From the NCBI RefSeq assembly GCF_001436735.1, contig NZ_AYZE01000017.1:1-46864 (forward strand): 46,864 nucleotides of DNA, given 5' to 3'. The DNA is from Liquorilactobacillus cacaonum DSM 21116 (lineage in GTDB: Bacteria; Bacillota; Bacilli; Lactobacillales; Lactobacillaceae). The notes under the pieces were generated by a model. It made no database searches and was not told the origin of the DNA. It saw only the letters and a program-made list of their open reading frames with translations. Positions 1 through 8,944 of this stretch are shown here, piece by piece. Position 1 is the stretch's first letter, and every line of letters starts with the position of its first letter. The position numbers were made by a program, and so were the translations under genes.

Positions 1-432
1 TGCTAGTTGAACTAGAACTAGTTGAAGAAGAGTTATTAGAACTAGAACTACTGTTAGTAGAACTAGAAGAATCAGAGACCTTAAGAGATTGTCCAACGTA
101 AATAGTATCAGACGAAAGACTATTCCAGCTCTTCAAGTTTGCAACAGAGATACCGTACTTATTAGCAATCGCCCACAAAGAATCGCCGGATTTAACAGTA
201 TAGCTAGAAGAAGTGTTGCTAGTTGAACTAGAACTAGTTGAAGAAGAGTTATTAGAACTAGAACTACTGTTATTAGAACTAGAAGAATCAGAGACCTTAA
301 GAGATTGTCCAACGTAAATAGTATCAGACGAAAGACTATTCCAGCTCTTCAAGTTTGCAACAGAGATACCGTACTTATTAGCAATCGCCCACAAAGAATC
401 GCCGGATTTAACAGTATAGCTAGAAGAAGTGT
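1..432 (-). repeat. 216-bp tandem repeat, two LysM-plus-linker units
   Basis: Units 1-216 and 217-432 differ by a single base that I can find (position 57 versus 273). Each encodes 72 residues: one LysM module and its Ser/Asn-rich linker. A shorter remnant of the linker starts at 433. The near identity points to recent duplication or gene conversion. Confidence 0.9.
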
Positions 433-1357
433 TGCTAGTTGAACTAGAACTATTGTTAGTAGAATTAGTAGTATCATATTTAGTTAAATTGTAAGTGTTA
501 ATGATAGTCATGAGTTTTGCTGCGTAACTAGGATCAGTAGCATATGTACCATATTTCCCATTAGTAAGATTTGTTGCAGCAATTGAAACTGTGGAAGAAT
601 TAGCTTTTGTAGAGTTACTGAAATTATTAGCTATTAATTTGGCGTAAGCAACCAAAGAATCACTATAGCTACTGTATGATTGAAACTTAGCAGCGACTGT
701 ATGGTATGCTCCACTATAATATTCTGAAGTATTCATAGTAACATAACTACCAGAGCCGGAATATTTGATTCCAAAGAGATTGTGAGCTCCTGTAGATAAA
801 GTGCTACTACCCCAACTACTTTCAATAGCAGCTTGAGCAATCATCAAAGAAGCGTAAATATTGTATTGTTGAGCAATTTGCTGAGCAGAACTTGTAATGT
901 TGTTGAGAAATGTAGCAACTTTGACAGGAACTGATGTTAAAGAAGAAGTGTCTAAGGAAGTAGAACTTGAACTTGCGGCACTTGAACTTGCGGCACTTGA
1001 ACTTGCGGCACTTGAACTTGCAGCACTTGAACTTGCAGCACTTGAACTTGCGACACTTGAACTTGCAGCACTTGAACTTGCAGCACTTGAACTTGTGACA
1101 CTGTTATTTGCAGAAGTAGTGTCGGTATTTGTTGTTATTTTGTTAGAAGAAACAGAGTCAGATGAAACTGCAGAATTAGTAGAGCTAGCAATATTTTGGG
1201 AAACAGTAGTATCTGCTTTTGCTTTAAAGATAGGGAGCGATGCAGACCCAAGTAAAAAGCCGGTCCCAACATACGAGGCAGTTCTACTTATACTTCTTAT
1301 GTGTTTAATTTGCTCTAAATATTTTTGATGAGCAATTCGATCTTTACGTTTTTTCAA
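1..1357 (-). CDS. LysM-repeat N-acetylglucosaminidase (autolysin), C-terminus off the window
   Basis: A secreted peptidoglycan hydrolase, read on the minus strand from a TTG start at 1357 with the Shine-Dalgarno AAGGAAGTGA just upstream. The frame stays open to the left edge (about 452 codons). Order: a basic N-terminus and hydrophobic signal segment (residues about 1-48), a Ser/Thr/Asn-rich linker with S-S-S-A-A repeats (about 87-131), a glucosaminidase domain of the PF01832 kind (about 156-293; AAIESSWG with likely catalytic Glu179, then NLFGIKY), and two LysM modules ([19 protein letters not shown]) starting near residues 313 and 385, separated by Ser/Asn linkers. LysM modules bind the glycan backbone. 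Known relatives (AcmA/AtlA-like) act in cell separation. A WalR-like box lies upstream. The missing 3' end probably holds more LysM units. Confidence 0.9.
   Translation of the reverse strand, partial: MKKRKDRIAHQKYLEQIKHIRSISRTASYVGTGFLLGSASLPIFKAKADTTVSQNIASSTNSAVSSDSVSSNKITTNTDTTSANNSVTSSSAASSSAASSSVASSSAASSSAASSSAASSSAASSSAASSSSTSLDTSSLTSVPVKVATFLNNITSSAQQIAQQYNIYASLMIAQAAIESSWGSSTLSTGAHNLFGIKYSGSGSYVTMNTSEYYSGAYHTVAAKFQSYSSYSDSLVAYAKLIANNFSNSTKANSSTVSIAATNLTNGKYGTYATDPSYAAKLMTIINTYNLTKYDTTNSTNNSSSSTSNTSSSYTVKSGDSLWAIANKYGISVANLKSWNSLSSDTIYVGQSLKVSDSSSSNNSSSSSNNSSSTSSSSTSNTSSSYTVKSGDSLWAIANKYGISVANLKSWNSLSSDTIYVGQSLKVSDSSSSTNSSSSSNNSSSTSSSSTS
966..1098 (-). repeat. 15-bp minisatellite encoding Ser-Ser-Ser-Ala-Ala
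   Basis: About nine tandem copies of a 15-bp unit (plus-strand form acttgaacttgcggc and close variants) lie in frame and encode a low-complexity Ser/Ala linker between the signal segment and the catalytic domain. Variants change Ala to Val (gcgac, gtgac). A plus-strand LAALE-type reading frame through this tract is an artefact of the repeat. Confidence 0.85.
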
Positions 1358-1423
1358 AAAGGTCACTTCCTTATTAAAGTTTTTTTTAAAGTTTATTTTA
1401 TTATTGACATATAAGAATAATTA

Positions 1424-1429
1424 CAGTAT
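1424..1429 (-). promoter_or_regulatory. Extended -10 promoter of the LysM autolysin gene
   Basis: On the minus strand TATACT is preceded directly by TGC, an extended -10 (TGnTATACT), about 70 bases before the TTG start. No good -35 is visible at 16-18 bases, which fits an activator-dependent promoter with the WalR-like box upstream. Confidence 0.5.
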
Positions 1430-1473
1430 AGCAAATAAATATAGTAATATGTACTGTAAGCAATAAAGATCCT

Positions 1474-1491
1474 TGTTACAATACTGTTACA
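1474..1491 (-). promoter_or_regulatory. WalR (YycF)-like binding box
   Basis: The minus strand reads TGTAAC-AGTAT-TGTAAC (1491-1475), matching the known WalR consensus TGTWAH-N5-TGTWAH exactly. The plus strand (1474-1490) matches too, TGTTAC-AATAC-TGTTAC. It lies about 45 bases upstream of the extended -10 of the peptidoglycan hydrolase gene, the kind of target WalKR controls in Bacillus and related Firmicutes. Confidence 0.65.
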
Positions 1492-1640
1492 GATTAAAGT
1501 GGGTTGCAAAACTGTAGAATTACATATTAACTCATAGAACCTAAAAATTATTTTAAAAACTATGAAGTATCAGCTTAAATGCTTGCGCTTATTTTAATTT
1601 CTATCATACAATATTAACTAGCAAGAAAGGAATGTTTATG

Positions 1641-2135
1641 ATGAAGATAACAAGACATGAAGAGCCAACAACGACTAACGGAGAACCAATAAAAATTGGA
1701 ACAATTTTTCCTGACTTTAAACTGAAAAATACGCAAGAAAGTTTTGTACAAAATGGGGATATTTTTGGCAACTATACATTAATTAGTTTTGTTCCTGATA
1801 TTAATACACGTGTATGCAGCATTTCTACAAAGAAATTCAATCAGGATGTTGATAAATTTCCAGAAATTAATTTCTTGACCATTTCAACTAACTCAACAGA
1901 ACAACAAATGGACTGGTGTGCTGCGGAGGGTGTCAAGAAAATGAAATTACTCTCTGACGAGAATGGAAATTTAGGTAAGAGTATGGGGATTTTTGTGGAT
2001 GATGGTGCTGTTGATGCACGAAGTATATGGATTTTGGACTCTAAAGGGAAAGTGGCATATTGTGAACTTATTGTTGAGCAAACAAATGAACCCAATTATC
2101 AAGCTGCATTGGATTTCTTGAGTCAAAATAGTTAA
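1641..2135 (+). CDS. tpx: Thiol peroxidase (Tpx, atypical 2-Cys peroxiredoxin)
   Basis: A 164-residue cytoplasmic peroxidase that reduces H2O2 and organic peroxides using thioredoxin. Peroxidatic Cys59 lies in VPDINTRVCS and the presumed resolving Cys93 in DWCAAEGV, the two-cysteine layout of Tpx proteins. The usual small residue or proline before VC is Arg here. Length is normal for the family. Three in-frame ATGs occur (1632, 1638, 1641); AGAAAGGA at 1624-1631 is too close to the first, and the family start (MKIT...) favours 1641. It is monocistronic, with a shared bidirectional terminator behind it. TTGACA at 1404 with TATAGC 17 bases on is a possible but distant promoter. Confidence 0.9.
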   Translation: MKITRHEEPTTTNGEPIKIGTIFPDFKLKNTQESFVQNGDIFGNYTLISFVPDINTRVCSISTKKFNQDVDKFPEINFLTISTNSTEQQMDWCAAEGVKKMKLLSDENGNLGKSMGIFVDDGAVDARSIWILDSKGKVAYCELIVEQTNEPNYQAALDFLSQNS

Positions 2136-2142
2136 TATATTC

Positions 2143-2197
2143 AAAAAACTAGTTCAATTTAATTTAGGGTTTCCACCTAACTTTGAACTAGTTTTTT
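2143..2197. terminator. Bidirectional terminator between tpx and the CDF exporter gene
   Basis: Arms aaaaaactagttcaa and ttgaactagtttttt flank an inner hairpin (ttagg/cctaa). There are A-runs on the left and T-runs on the right, so it can end transcription from both converging genes. It overlaps the last bases of the exporter gene. Confidence 0.85.
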
Positions 2198-3113
2198 ATT
2201 TATTTAATTTTAAATCAATGTCATTTTCATCTTCAGCTGAAAGACACATTGCTTTCTTTAGCCCTCTTGTACACTCGGCTTGAATTGTGATATGGCTAAT
2301 ATTATACTTTTTCTTTAAAATCTGTTCAATTTTGCTATACACTTTTTCAATTTCACTAAGAGATAGATTAGGTAGGTTGACATGAACAGATGCTATTAGC
2401 TCGTTTTCGTTGATTGACCAAGAGTGAAAATGATGAACATCTTTAATTTCAGGAATGCATAGTAAATCCTCCCTTACTTTTTCGATATTGATGTCTGGTG
2501 AGCCTTCCATCAAAATTGAAAAAGTCTGTTTGATGATTGGAAGAGATTCATAGGCAATATATAGAGATACTAGGATGGTAATGGAGGGATCAATCCAAGT
2601 TAAATTAAAAAAGTAAATAAGGATAGAGCCAATAATAACACCAATTGAAGCAAGTGAATCACTCAAAAGATGTAAATATGTTGCTTTGATGTTGAGGTTA
2701 TTGTGTGCACCCGTATGAAGTAAAAGAGCAGCGATTAAATTTGCAAAAAAACTAATGACAGCGACCCAAAACATTAGACCACTTTTCACATTTTCAGGAT
2801 GTTGAATACGACTTATACCTTCTATTAGCAAAAAGAGTGAAATTAAGATTAATAAAATAGAATTGAATAAGGCTGAAATAATTTCAGCACGACGATAGCC
2901 ATAGGAATTTTTTGGTGTTGCCTTTTTGTTTCCAAGTCTGTTAGCAAGATAACTCAAAACTATTGAAAAAGTATCACCGAAGTTATGAAATGCATCAGAT
3001 ATTAGCGAAAGGCTCCCCGAAACGATGCCACCAAGTAATTCAAAAAAGGTAATCAAAATATTTAAGATTGTAACTGATAAAAAACGTAAACTTGTAGTTT
3101 TTGATTCCTCCAT
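2196..3113 (-). CDS. CDF-family zinc/cation efflux protein (CzcD/ZitB-like)
   Basis: A 305-residue inner-membrane antiporter of the cation diffusion facilitator family, expected to export Zn2+ (possibly Co2+/Cd2+) in exchange for protons. Six hydrophobic segments precede a cytoplasmic C-terminal domain. The transport-site residues are visible as H43 and D47 (SDAFHNFGD) and H148 and D152 (HLLSD), the HD-HD set of zinc-type CDFs. An upstream ATG at 3131 would add six residues, but GGGAGGGGG lies just before the ATG at 3113, which I take as the start. The C-terminus carries two cysteines and an acidic tail. An inverted repeat like an ArsR/SmtB operator sits between promoter and start. Confidence 0.9.
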   Translation of the reverse strand: MEESKTTSLRFLSVTILNILITFFELLGGIVSGSLSLISDAFHNFGDTFSIVLSYLANRLGNKKATPKNSYGYRRAEIISALFNSILLILISLFLLIEGISRIQHPENVKSGLMFWVAVISFFANLIAALLLHTGAHNNLNIKATYLHLLSDSLASIGVIIGSILIYFFNLTWIDPSITILVSLYIAYESLPIIKQTFSILMEGSPDINIEKVREDLLCIPEIKDVHHFHSWSINENELIASVHVNLPNLSLSEIEKVYSKIEQILKKKYNISHITIQAECTRGLKKAMCLSAEDENDIDLKLNK

Positions 3114-3134
3114 AACTAAGCCCCCTCCCATATT

Positions 3135-3156
3135 AATATGAATATATGCTCATATT
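3135..3156 (-). promoter_or_regulatory. CzrA/ArsR-like operator of the CDF exporter
   Basis: A perfect inverted repeat, AATATGA-8-TCATATT, lies directly downstream of the -10 element and upstream of the start. Size and ATATGA/TCATAT arms resemble known operators of SmtB/CzrA-type zinc sensors. No ArsR-type gene is in this window, so a trans-acting sensor is inferred. Confidence 0.5.
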
Positions 3157-3163
3157 ATCTAAT

Positions 3164-3192
3164 AATATAGCACTAAGTTTTATAAAATACAA
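3164..3192 (-). promoter_or_regulatory. Promoter of the CDF exporter gene
   Basis: Minus strand: -35 TTGTAT (3192-3187), 17-base spacer, -10 TATATT (3169-3164). The inverted repeat at 3135-3156 would overlap the transcription start, suiting repression. Confidence 0.55.
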
Positions 3193-3348
3193 TGTGAATT
3201 TTATAAAACCAGAGGGAATTATTTTTGAAGGCAACCACAATATAAATTTTTAGAATGTATATACATGGAATAAGGATGATTTAAATTAAGTTTTGTTGTA
3301 AAATTTCTTGTGTAATGATTAACAAACTTTTTAAAAGGAGTGTTTAAG

Positions 3349-4731
3349 ATGGATTTTCGAATCGAAAGTGATACGCTTGGCGAAGTTAGTATTCCAGCAA
3401 CTGCACTATGGGGTGCACAAACAGAACGAAGTCGACAAAATTTTAAAGCTGGAAATGAGATGCCGCTTACGTTAATTAGAGCATTATTAGTAATTAAGAG
3501 TGCAGCGGCAACTGCAAATCATAGGCTTGGAAAATTAGATGGTAGTAAAGAAACACTAATTGTTAAGGCAGTAGATATGCTTTTAGCACTTAAAGATTCC
3601 AAATTAAGAAAAGATTTTCCACTCAAAGTGTACCAGACAGGGTCAGGCACGCAGACTAACATGAATGTGAATGAAGTAATTGCACATATGGCAAAGACTT
3701 TAAACAGTAAAATTGAAATTTTACCAAATGATGATGTCAATATGGGACAAAGTTCCAATGATGTCTTTCCTACTGCAATGAATATTGCAGCCATACAGTC
3801 TTTACAAAATTTAATTGTGGAGATTAAGAGCTTAATCAGTGAATTGAAAAAAAAGCAAGATTTATATTGGGAAACTGTAAAGATAGGGAGAACTCATTTA
3901 CAAGATGCAACTCCTTTAACTTTTGGTCAGGAGATTAGTGGCTGGGTGAGCATGTTGGAACATGATTTGACCTTTATTATTAATATAAAAGGGAGCTTAA
4001 CTGAATTACCTCTTGGTGGCACAGCAGTTGGAACGGGATTAAACACTACAAAAGAATTTACAAAAATCGTGAACGATAACATTAACGATTACTATCACTA
4101 TGAATTCAATGTAGAAAATAATAAGTTTTATGGCCTAGCAGCACATTCAGCGATTAATGCGGTTCACGGAACGTTAAAAACACTTGCATCCGATTTGCTT
4201 AAAATTGCAAATGACGTAAGATTTTTAGCAAGTGGGCCTCGTGCAGGATATGGGGAGTTAAATATACCTGCTAATGAGCCGGGATCTTCTATTATGCCTG
4301 GAAAGGTGAACCCTACACAAGCAGAAGCAATAACTATGGCAGCAATTCGAGTTATGGGAAATGATACTGTTATTACAGTTGCAGCTTCTCAAGGGAATTT
4401 TGAAATGAACGTGTATAAACCATTAATCATTGATGCTTTTTTGGAATCAGTTGAGTTATTAACGCAAACAATTAAGGGCTTTAACGAAAAAATGATTTCT
4501 AAAATGACTGTTAATGAGAAGAAAATGACAGATTTGGTAAATAATTCATTGATGATGGTAACAGCCTTATCACCACATATTGGGTATCATGAAAGTGCAG
4601 AAATTGCACAATTAGCACAAAGAAAGGGGATTTCTTTGAAAGAGGCAGCGTTAGAGTCTGGGGAAATTTCAGAGGCTGATTTTGACAAGTGGGTTGATCC
4701 TAAAAAAATGACAATGATAGAACAAAATTAA
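3349..4731 (+). CDS. fumC: Fumarate hydratase class II (fumarase C)
   Basis: A 460-residue cytoplasmic homotetramer interconverting malate and fumarate. The three conserved regions of the fumarase/aspartase superfamily are visible: TGSGTQTNMNVNEV, GRTHLQDATPLTFGQE with the helical His, and the signature PGSSIMPGKVNPTQ with the catalytic serine. A GTG at 3340 would add three residues, but the Shine-Dalgarno AAAAGGAG at 3332-3339 abuts it and has 8-9 base spacing to the ATG at 3349, so I start there. The next gene, 55 bases on, encodes fumarate reductase. Together they form the end of the reductive malate-to-succinate branch used by lactobacilli as an electron sink. Confidence 0.95.
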   Translation: MDFRIESDTLGEVSIPATALWGAQTERSRQNFKAGNEMPLTLIRALLVIKSAAATANHRLGKLDGSKETLIVKAVDMLLALKDSKLRKDFPLKVYQTGSGTQTNMNVNEVIAHMAKTLNSKIEILPNDDVNMGQSSNDVFPTAMNIAAIQSLQNLIVEIKSLISELKKKQDLYWETVKIGRTHLQDATPLTFGQEISGWVSMLEHDLTFIINIKGSLTELPLGGTAVGTGLNTTKEFTKIVNDNINDYYHYEFNVENNKFYGLAAHSAINAVHGTLKTLASDLLKIANDVRFLASGPRAGYGELNIPANEPGSSIMPGKVNPTQAEAITMAAIRVMGNDTVITVAASQGNFEMNVYKPLIIDAFLESVELLTQTIKGFNEKMISKMTVNEKKMTDLVNNSLMMVTALSPHIGYHESAEIAQLAQRKGISLKEAALESGEISEADFDKWVDPKKMTMIEQN

Positions 4732-4786
4732 AAGGCTACAGGTGCTAGTAAATTAAGACTTAAAGATATTGAAAGGAGAAATTTGA

Positions 4787-6181
4787 TTGAGTGAAAAGTT
4801 TATTTTTGAACCTAATGATTTGAAAGAACTAAAAGATGTCTATGATGTAATAATAATTGGGTCTGGGAGTACAGGACTAACTTGTGCAATTCAGGCGTAC
4901 GAGCTTGGTCTTAAACCGGTTGTTTTGGAAAAAATGAATAGGGTTGGTGGAAATACTAATCGTGCATCCTCAGGAATGAATGCGGCTGAAACACAGGTAC
5001 AGCTGTCTAATGGAGTGGTCGATAGTTTTAGGGAATTCTACAATGAGACTTATCAAGGTGGAGGAAGGTTAAATAATCAAGAAATGTTGGAATATTTTTC
5101 TACTCATGCGTCATTGGCAATTGAATGGCTTTCTTCACATGGAATAGAACTGACAGATTTAACAACAACAGGTGGAATGAGTAAAAAAAGAGCACATCGA
5201 CCAGCTTCAACTGCACCAGTTGGAGCGTACCTAATAAGTGGATTGTTGCGTATCATTCAAAAAGACAAAATTCCTTTGTTTACACAGATTAAAGTCGAAC
5301 ACTTGAAAAAGAATGTTACTGAAATGGAAGTAGTTATTAGCGTAGGTGAGAATTTACAAAAAACTATTATTGGAAAGTCAGTTGTTATTGCAACAGGCGG
5401 GTTTGGAGCCGGAAATGAATGGATAAAGAAATATCGCCCAGAGTTATTAAAATATCAGACAACAAATCATAGCGGAGCGACTGGTGATGGATTATTGTTA
5501 GCACAAGAAATAGGTGCTGAATTAATTCAAATGGAGATGATACAAATTCATCCAACAGTTCAACAAGATACGGCGCATGCATATTTGATAGGTGAAACAG
5601 TTCGTGGTGAGGGAGCTATTCTTGTTTCTGATGAGGGAAAACGATTTGTAGATGAACTGGACACAAGAAAAATTGTTTCACAAGCGATTACCGCGCTAAC
5701 ATCAAAGAGTGCCTACTTAATTTTTGATGAAAAAGTCAGAAAACGTGTTAAAGCTATTGAATTCTACAACCATATTGGGTTAGTAGAAAGTGCAACTACT
5801 ATTGCTGAGTTAGCCAGGATTTTAAAAATCAATAAGCAAAATCTAACCACAACTCTAACAAAATGGAATGAAGCAGTTGCGCTAGAAGCGGATACTGAAT
5901 TTGGAAGAAAAACCGGAATGAACAACAAATTAGATGCTGGGCCATACTATGCAATTCACGTTGCACCAGCTGTTCATTATACGATGGGTGGGGTACATGT
6001 TGATGAGAAAACCAGAATCTTAGATGGAAATGGATATGTAATTTCCGGTGCATTTGCAGCTGGAGAAGTTGCAGGTGGATTACATGGTAATAATCGAATT
6101 GGTGGCAACTCAATTGCAGAAACGGTTGTTTTTGGAAGACAAGCTGCACAGCAGGCTTTTGTTTATCTACAAGGAATTTAA
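4787..6181 (+). CDS. Soluble FAD-dependent fumarate reductase
   Basis: A 464-residue flavoprotein of the fumarate reductase/succinate dehydrogenase FAD family, reducing fumarate to succinate in the cytoplasm. Features: N-terminal ADP-binding fold (DVIIIGSGSTGLTCA, ending in VVLEK), the RVGGNTNRASSGMNAA segment, the capping-domain stretch GETVRGEGAILVSDEGKRF, and the C-terminal HYTMGGVHVDEKTR and GNNRIGGNSIAETVVFGR. No signal peptide, FMN-binding domain or haem motif is seen, so it is the short soluble type rather than a flavocytochrome. The start is TTG at 4787, 9 bases after AAAGGAG. It forms an operon with fumC. The electron donor cannot be read from the sequence. Confidence 0.88.
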   Translation: MSEKFIFEPNDLKELKDVYDVIIIGSGSTGLTCAIQAYELGLKPVVLEKMNRVGGNTNRASSGMNAAETQVQLSNGVVDSFREFYNETYQGGGRLNNQEMLEYFSTHASLAIEWLSSHGIELTDLTTTGGMSKKRAHRPASTAPVGAYLISGLLRIIQKDKIPLFTQIKVEHLKKNVTEMEVVISVGENLQKTIIGKSVVIATGGFGAGNEWIKKYRPELLKYQTTNHSGATGDGLLLAQEIGAELIQMEMIQIHPTVQQDTAHAYLIGETVRGEGAILVSDEGKRFVDELDTRKIVSQAITALTSKSAYLIFDEKVRKRVKAIEFYNHIGLVESATTIAELARILKINKQNLTTTLTKWNEAVALEADTEFGRKTGMNNKLDAGPYYAIHVAPAVHYTMGGVHVDEKTRILDGNGYVISGAFAAGEVAGGLHGNNRIGGNSIAETVVFGRQAAQQAFVYLQGI

Positions 6182-6268
6182 GCTAAAAGTATAATAAAAG
6201 AGTGATTGTTTAAAATGATGTTTTCATGGATTTTGTCATTAATTTTGAAATGCTATCAATTTTCAAGT

Positions 6269-6297
6269 TTTAACTTACTCTGAATAGGATGTATAAT
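6269..6297 (+). promoter_or_regulatory. Promoter of pepN
   Basis: TATAAT at 6292-6297 with TTTAAC 17 bases upstream (6269-6274), about 30 bases before the ATG. A perfect -10 with a weak -35. It implies that pepN is transcribed separately from fumarate reductase. Confidence 0.55.
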
Positions 6298-6327
6298 GAT
6301 ATTATTCTAATAAAGTGGGGAGAAAAT

Positions 6328-8862
6328 ATGACTGAAATAGCACGATTCTACAATGATTTCCAACCAACACATTACGATATTTATATTGATGTAAATCGGG
6401 AAACAAAAAAGATAAAAGGAACAACAAAAATAACCGGAGTTGCAAAAAGTACGGATATTGCAATTCATCAAAAAGATTTGAATATTAATTTAGTTGAAGT
6501 AAGTGGGAAACCTAGAGAGTTTGTACTAGATACAGCTAGTGATGCGCTTCGTCTGACTGTTGAAAAACCGGGTGAAGTTGAAGTTAAGATTGGTTATGAG
6601 ACAAAGTTGACTGATTCAATGATGGGAATATACCCGTCTTATTATGAAATCGATGGTGTTCAGAAACAAATTATCGGTACACAATTTGAAACAAATTTTG
6701 CACGTCAAGCTTTTCCGTGTGTTGATGAGCCTGAGGCTAAGGCAACTTTTTCTTTGGCACTCAAGTATGATGAAAAGCAAGGTGAGACTACACTTGCAAA
6801 TATGCCAGAGAACCATGTGGAAAATGGGGTACATTATTTTGACACTACAGTTCGTATGTCGACTTATTTAGTTGCTTTTGCATTTGGCGATTTACAGGCA
6901 AAATACACAGAAACTAAAAGTGGAGTAAAAATTGGAGTTTTTGCCACAAAGGCTCATAAGGCTAAAGAATTGGACTTTGGTTTGGATATTGCTAAAAGAT
7001 CTATTGAATTTTATGAAGATTTTTATGAGACACCATATCCGTTACCACATTCATGGCAACTTGCTTTACCTGATTTTTCTGCAGGGGCGATGGAAAACTG
7101 GGGGTTGGTAACTTATCGTGAAGTTTATTTGACACTCGATCCAGATAATACGTCTCTTGATATGAAACAATTAGTAGCTACTGTAATTGCTCATGAATTA
7201 GCTCACCAATGGTTTGGTGATTTAGTGACAATGAAATGGTGGGATGATTTATGGTTAAATGAAAGTTTCGCCAATATGATGGAATATGTTGCAATAGATG
7301 CATTAGAACCAGAGTGGGGTATTTGGGAGACATTCCAAGCTACAGAAAATCCTGCGGCACTCCAAAGAGATGCAACTGATGGTGTTCAATCGGTGCATGT
7401 GCAAGTCAAAAATCCTGCTGAAATTGATGCATTATTTGATGGGGCAATTGTGTATGCTAAGGGCGCAAGAATGCTTGTTATGGTCAGATCTTTGATTGGT
7501 GACAATGCGTTACGAGCAGGATTGAAAAATTATTTCAAGGAACACCAATATGCAAATGCGACAGGTTCGGATTTATGGCAGGCACTTGGTGAAGCATCAG
7601 GAATGGATATTTTAGCAATTGTTAATTCTTGGCTAGAACAACCAGGATATCCTGTTGTTTCTGCAAAACTTGTAAATGATGAATTGATTCTTTCGCAGCA
7701 ACAATTCTTTATTGGTGAGGGAAATGACATAGGAAGAATATGGCAAATACCTTTAAGTAGCAATTATCCTGAGATTCCTGCTATTATGTCCGAAAAAGAA
7801 ATTAAGATTTCAAACTTTGCTAGTTTGAAATCACGTAATAAAGCTCCTCTCCAAATTAACGTTGGCAATAATGCCCATTTTATTGTTAAATATGATCAAA
7901 CTTTGTTATCGGATATTTTGGAAAATGCGAATGAATATGATGCAATTACACAATTGCAGATTCTCCAAGATTTAAAATTATTGGCCGAAGGAAATATTGT
8001 TTCATATGAAACAATTGTACCTTTGCTTACAAAATTTGCAGATAGTAAATATGTATTGGTTAATAAAGCTTTGTATGGTATTGTTGGCAATTTACGTAAA
8101 TTTGTAACTCCTAAAAGTGAAGAAGAAAAGAATCTGAGAAGGCTTTATAATAAGCTTAGTTTCGCTCAACTTGAAAGACTTGGATGGGTTCAAAAGTCAG
8201 AAGAATCTGTAGATGATCAATTAACAAGACCATATGTTGTCAATGCTGCAATTTATGGTGATAACAAGATGGCTATAAAACAAGCCCATGATTTATTTAA
8301 TGCAAGCGAGAATCAAATAGCCAATTTGCCTGCAGATGTCAGAGCGGTGATATTGAAAAATGAAGTTGTTAATTATGGTGATACAAAATTATTTGATAAA
8401 TTACTTCAAGCACATCGACAATCATCTGATGGAAGCTTTAAGTCGGATATCTGTGTAGCATTGACGAGTTCTCAAGAAACTGCCTTTCTAAAAGTGCTTG
8501 TGGATAAATTTGAAGATGCCAATATTATTAAACCACAGGATCTACGTGCCTGGTTTGCTGGAGTTTTATCTAATTCTGTTGGAGAGCAATTAGCTTGGGA
8601 CTGGATTAGGAATGATTGGCAATGGTTGGAAGATACAGTTGGTGGGGATATGGAATTTACTACTTTTATTACGGTAATTGCAAGAGTTCTAAGAACAACG
8701 ACAAGACTAACTGAGTTTAAGACGTTTTTTGAACCAAAATTAGAGGTGCCTGGATTGACACGTGAGATTAAGATGGATGTTAAAGTAATTGAAAGTCGTG
8801 TTAAATTAATTAGCGAACAAAAAGACAGTGTAAATCATGCAATTAAAAAGGTATTAGATTAG
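6328..8862 (+). CDS. pepN: Aminopeptidase N (M1 zinc metallopeptidase)
   Basis: An 844-residue cytoplasmic aminopeptidase that removes N-terminal residues from peptides, central to peptide use in lactic acid bacteria. The exopeptidase motif GAMEN starts at Gly253. The zinc site is H289-E290-x-x-H293 (HELAHQWFGDLVT) with the third ligand Glu312 in WLNESFA. The C-terminal ERAP1-like helical domain fills roughly residues 530-830. Length equals typical lactobacillar PepN. The ATG at 6328 follows GGGGAG with 6-base spacing; the 13 codons upstream in frame lie over the promoter and are not coding. A strong terminator follows. Confidence 0.96.
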   Translation: MTEIARFYNDFQPTHYDIYIDVNRETKKIKGTTKITGVAKSTDIAIHQKDLNINLVEVSGKPREFVLDTASDALRLTVEKPGEVEVKIGYETKLTDSMMGIYPSYYEIDGVQKQIIGTQFETNFARQAFPCVDEPEAKATFSLALKYDEKQGETTLANMPENHVENGVHYFDTTVRMSTYLVAFAFGDLQAKYTETKSGVKIGVFATKAHKAKELDFGLDIAKRSIEFYEDFYETPYPLPHSWQLALPDFSAGAMENWGLVTYREVYLTLDPDNTSLDMKQLVATVIAHELAHQWFGDLVTMKWWDDLWLNESFANMMEYVAIDALEPEWGIWETFQATENPAALQRDATDGVQSVHVQVKNPAEIDALFDGAIVYAKGARMLVMVRSLIGDNALRAGLKNYFKEHQYANATGSDLWQALGEASGMDILAIVNSWLEQPGYPVVSAKLVNDELILSQQQFFIGEGNDIGRIWQIPLSSNYPEIPAIMSEKEIKISNFASLKSRNKAPLQINVGNNAHFIVKYDQTLLSDILENANEYDAITQLQILQDLKLLAEGNIVSYETIVPLLTKFADSKYVLVNKALYGIVGNLRKFVTPKSEEEKNLRRLYNKLSFAQLERLGWVQKSEESVDDQLTRPYVVNAAIYGDNKMAIKQAHDLFNASENQIANLPADVRAVILKNEVVNYGDTKLFDKLLQAHRQSSDGSFKSDICVALTSSQETAFLKVLVDKFEDANIIKPQDLRAWFAGVLSNSVGEQLAWDWIRNDWQWLEDTVGGDMEFTTFITVIARVLRTTTRLTEFKTFFEPKLEVPGLTREIKMDVKVIESRVKLISEQKDSVNHAIKKVLD

Positions 8863-8880
8863 CGTTAACGTATTAATTAT

Positions 8881-8937
8881 AAAAGGTGCTCGACATAGCA
8901 GAGAAAATAATCTCTGATTGGCGAGCACCTTTTAGTT
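8881..8937 (+). terminator. Terminator of pepN, probably shared with the converging gene
   Basis: Twelve-base perfect arms AAAAGGTGCTCG (8881-8892) and CGAGCACCTTTT (8922-8933) enclose an inner agaga/tctct stem. The A-rich left flank allows action on the minus strand as well. Confidence 0.88.
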
Positions 8938-8944
8938 ATTCATG

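Noticed and set aside
1-432. CRISPR-like array because of regular 216-bp repeats
   Set aside because: The repeat is in frame, coding for LysM modules, and has no short repeat-spacer pattern.
897-1328. Plus-strand 143-codon frame rich in LAALE repeats
   Set aside because: It is the reverse of the Ser/Ala-repeat linker and signal region of the minus-strand autolysin; it has no ribosome-binding site and the repeat is what keeps it open.
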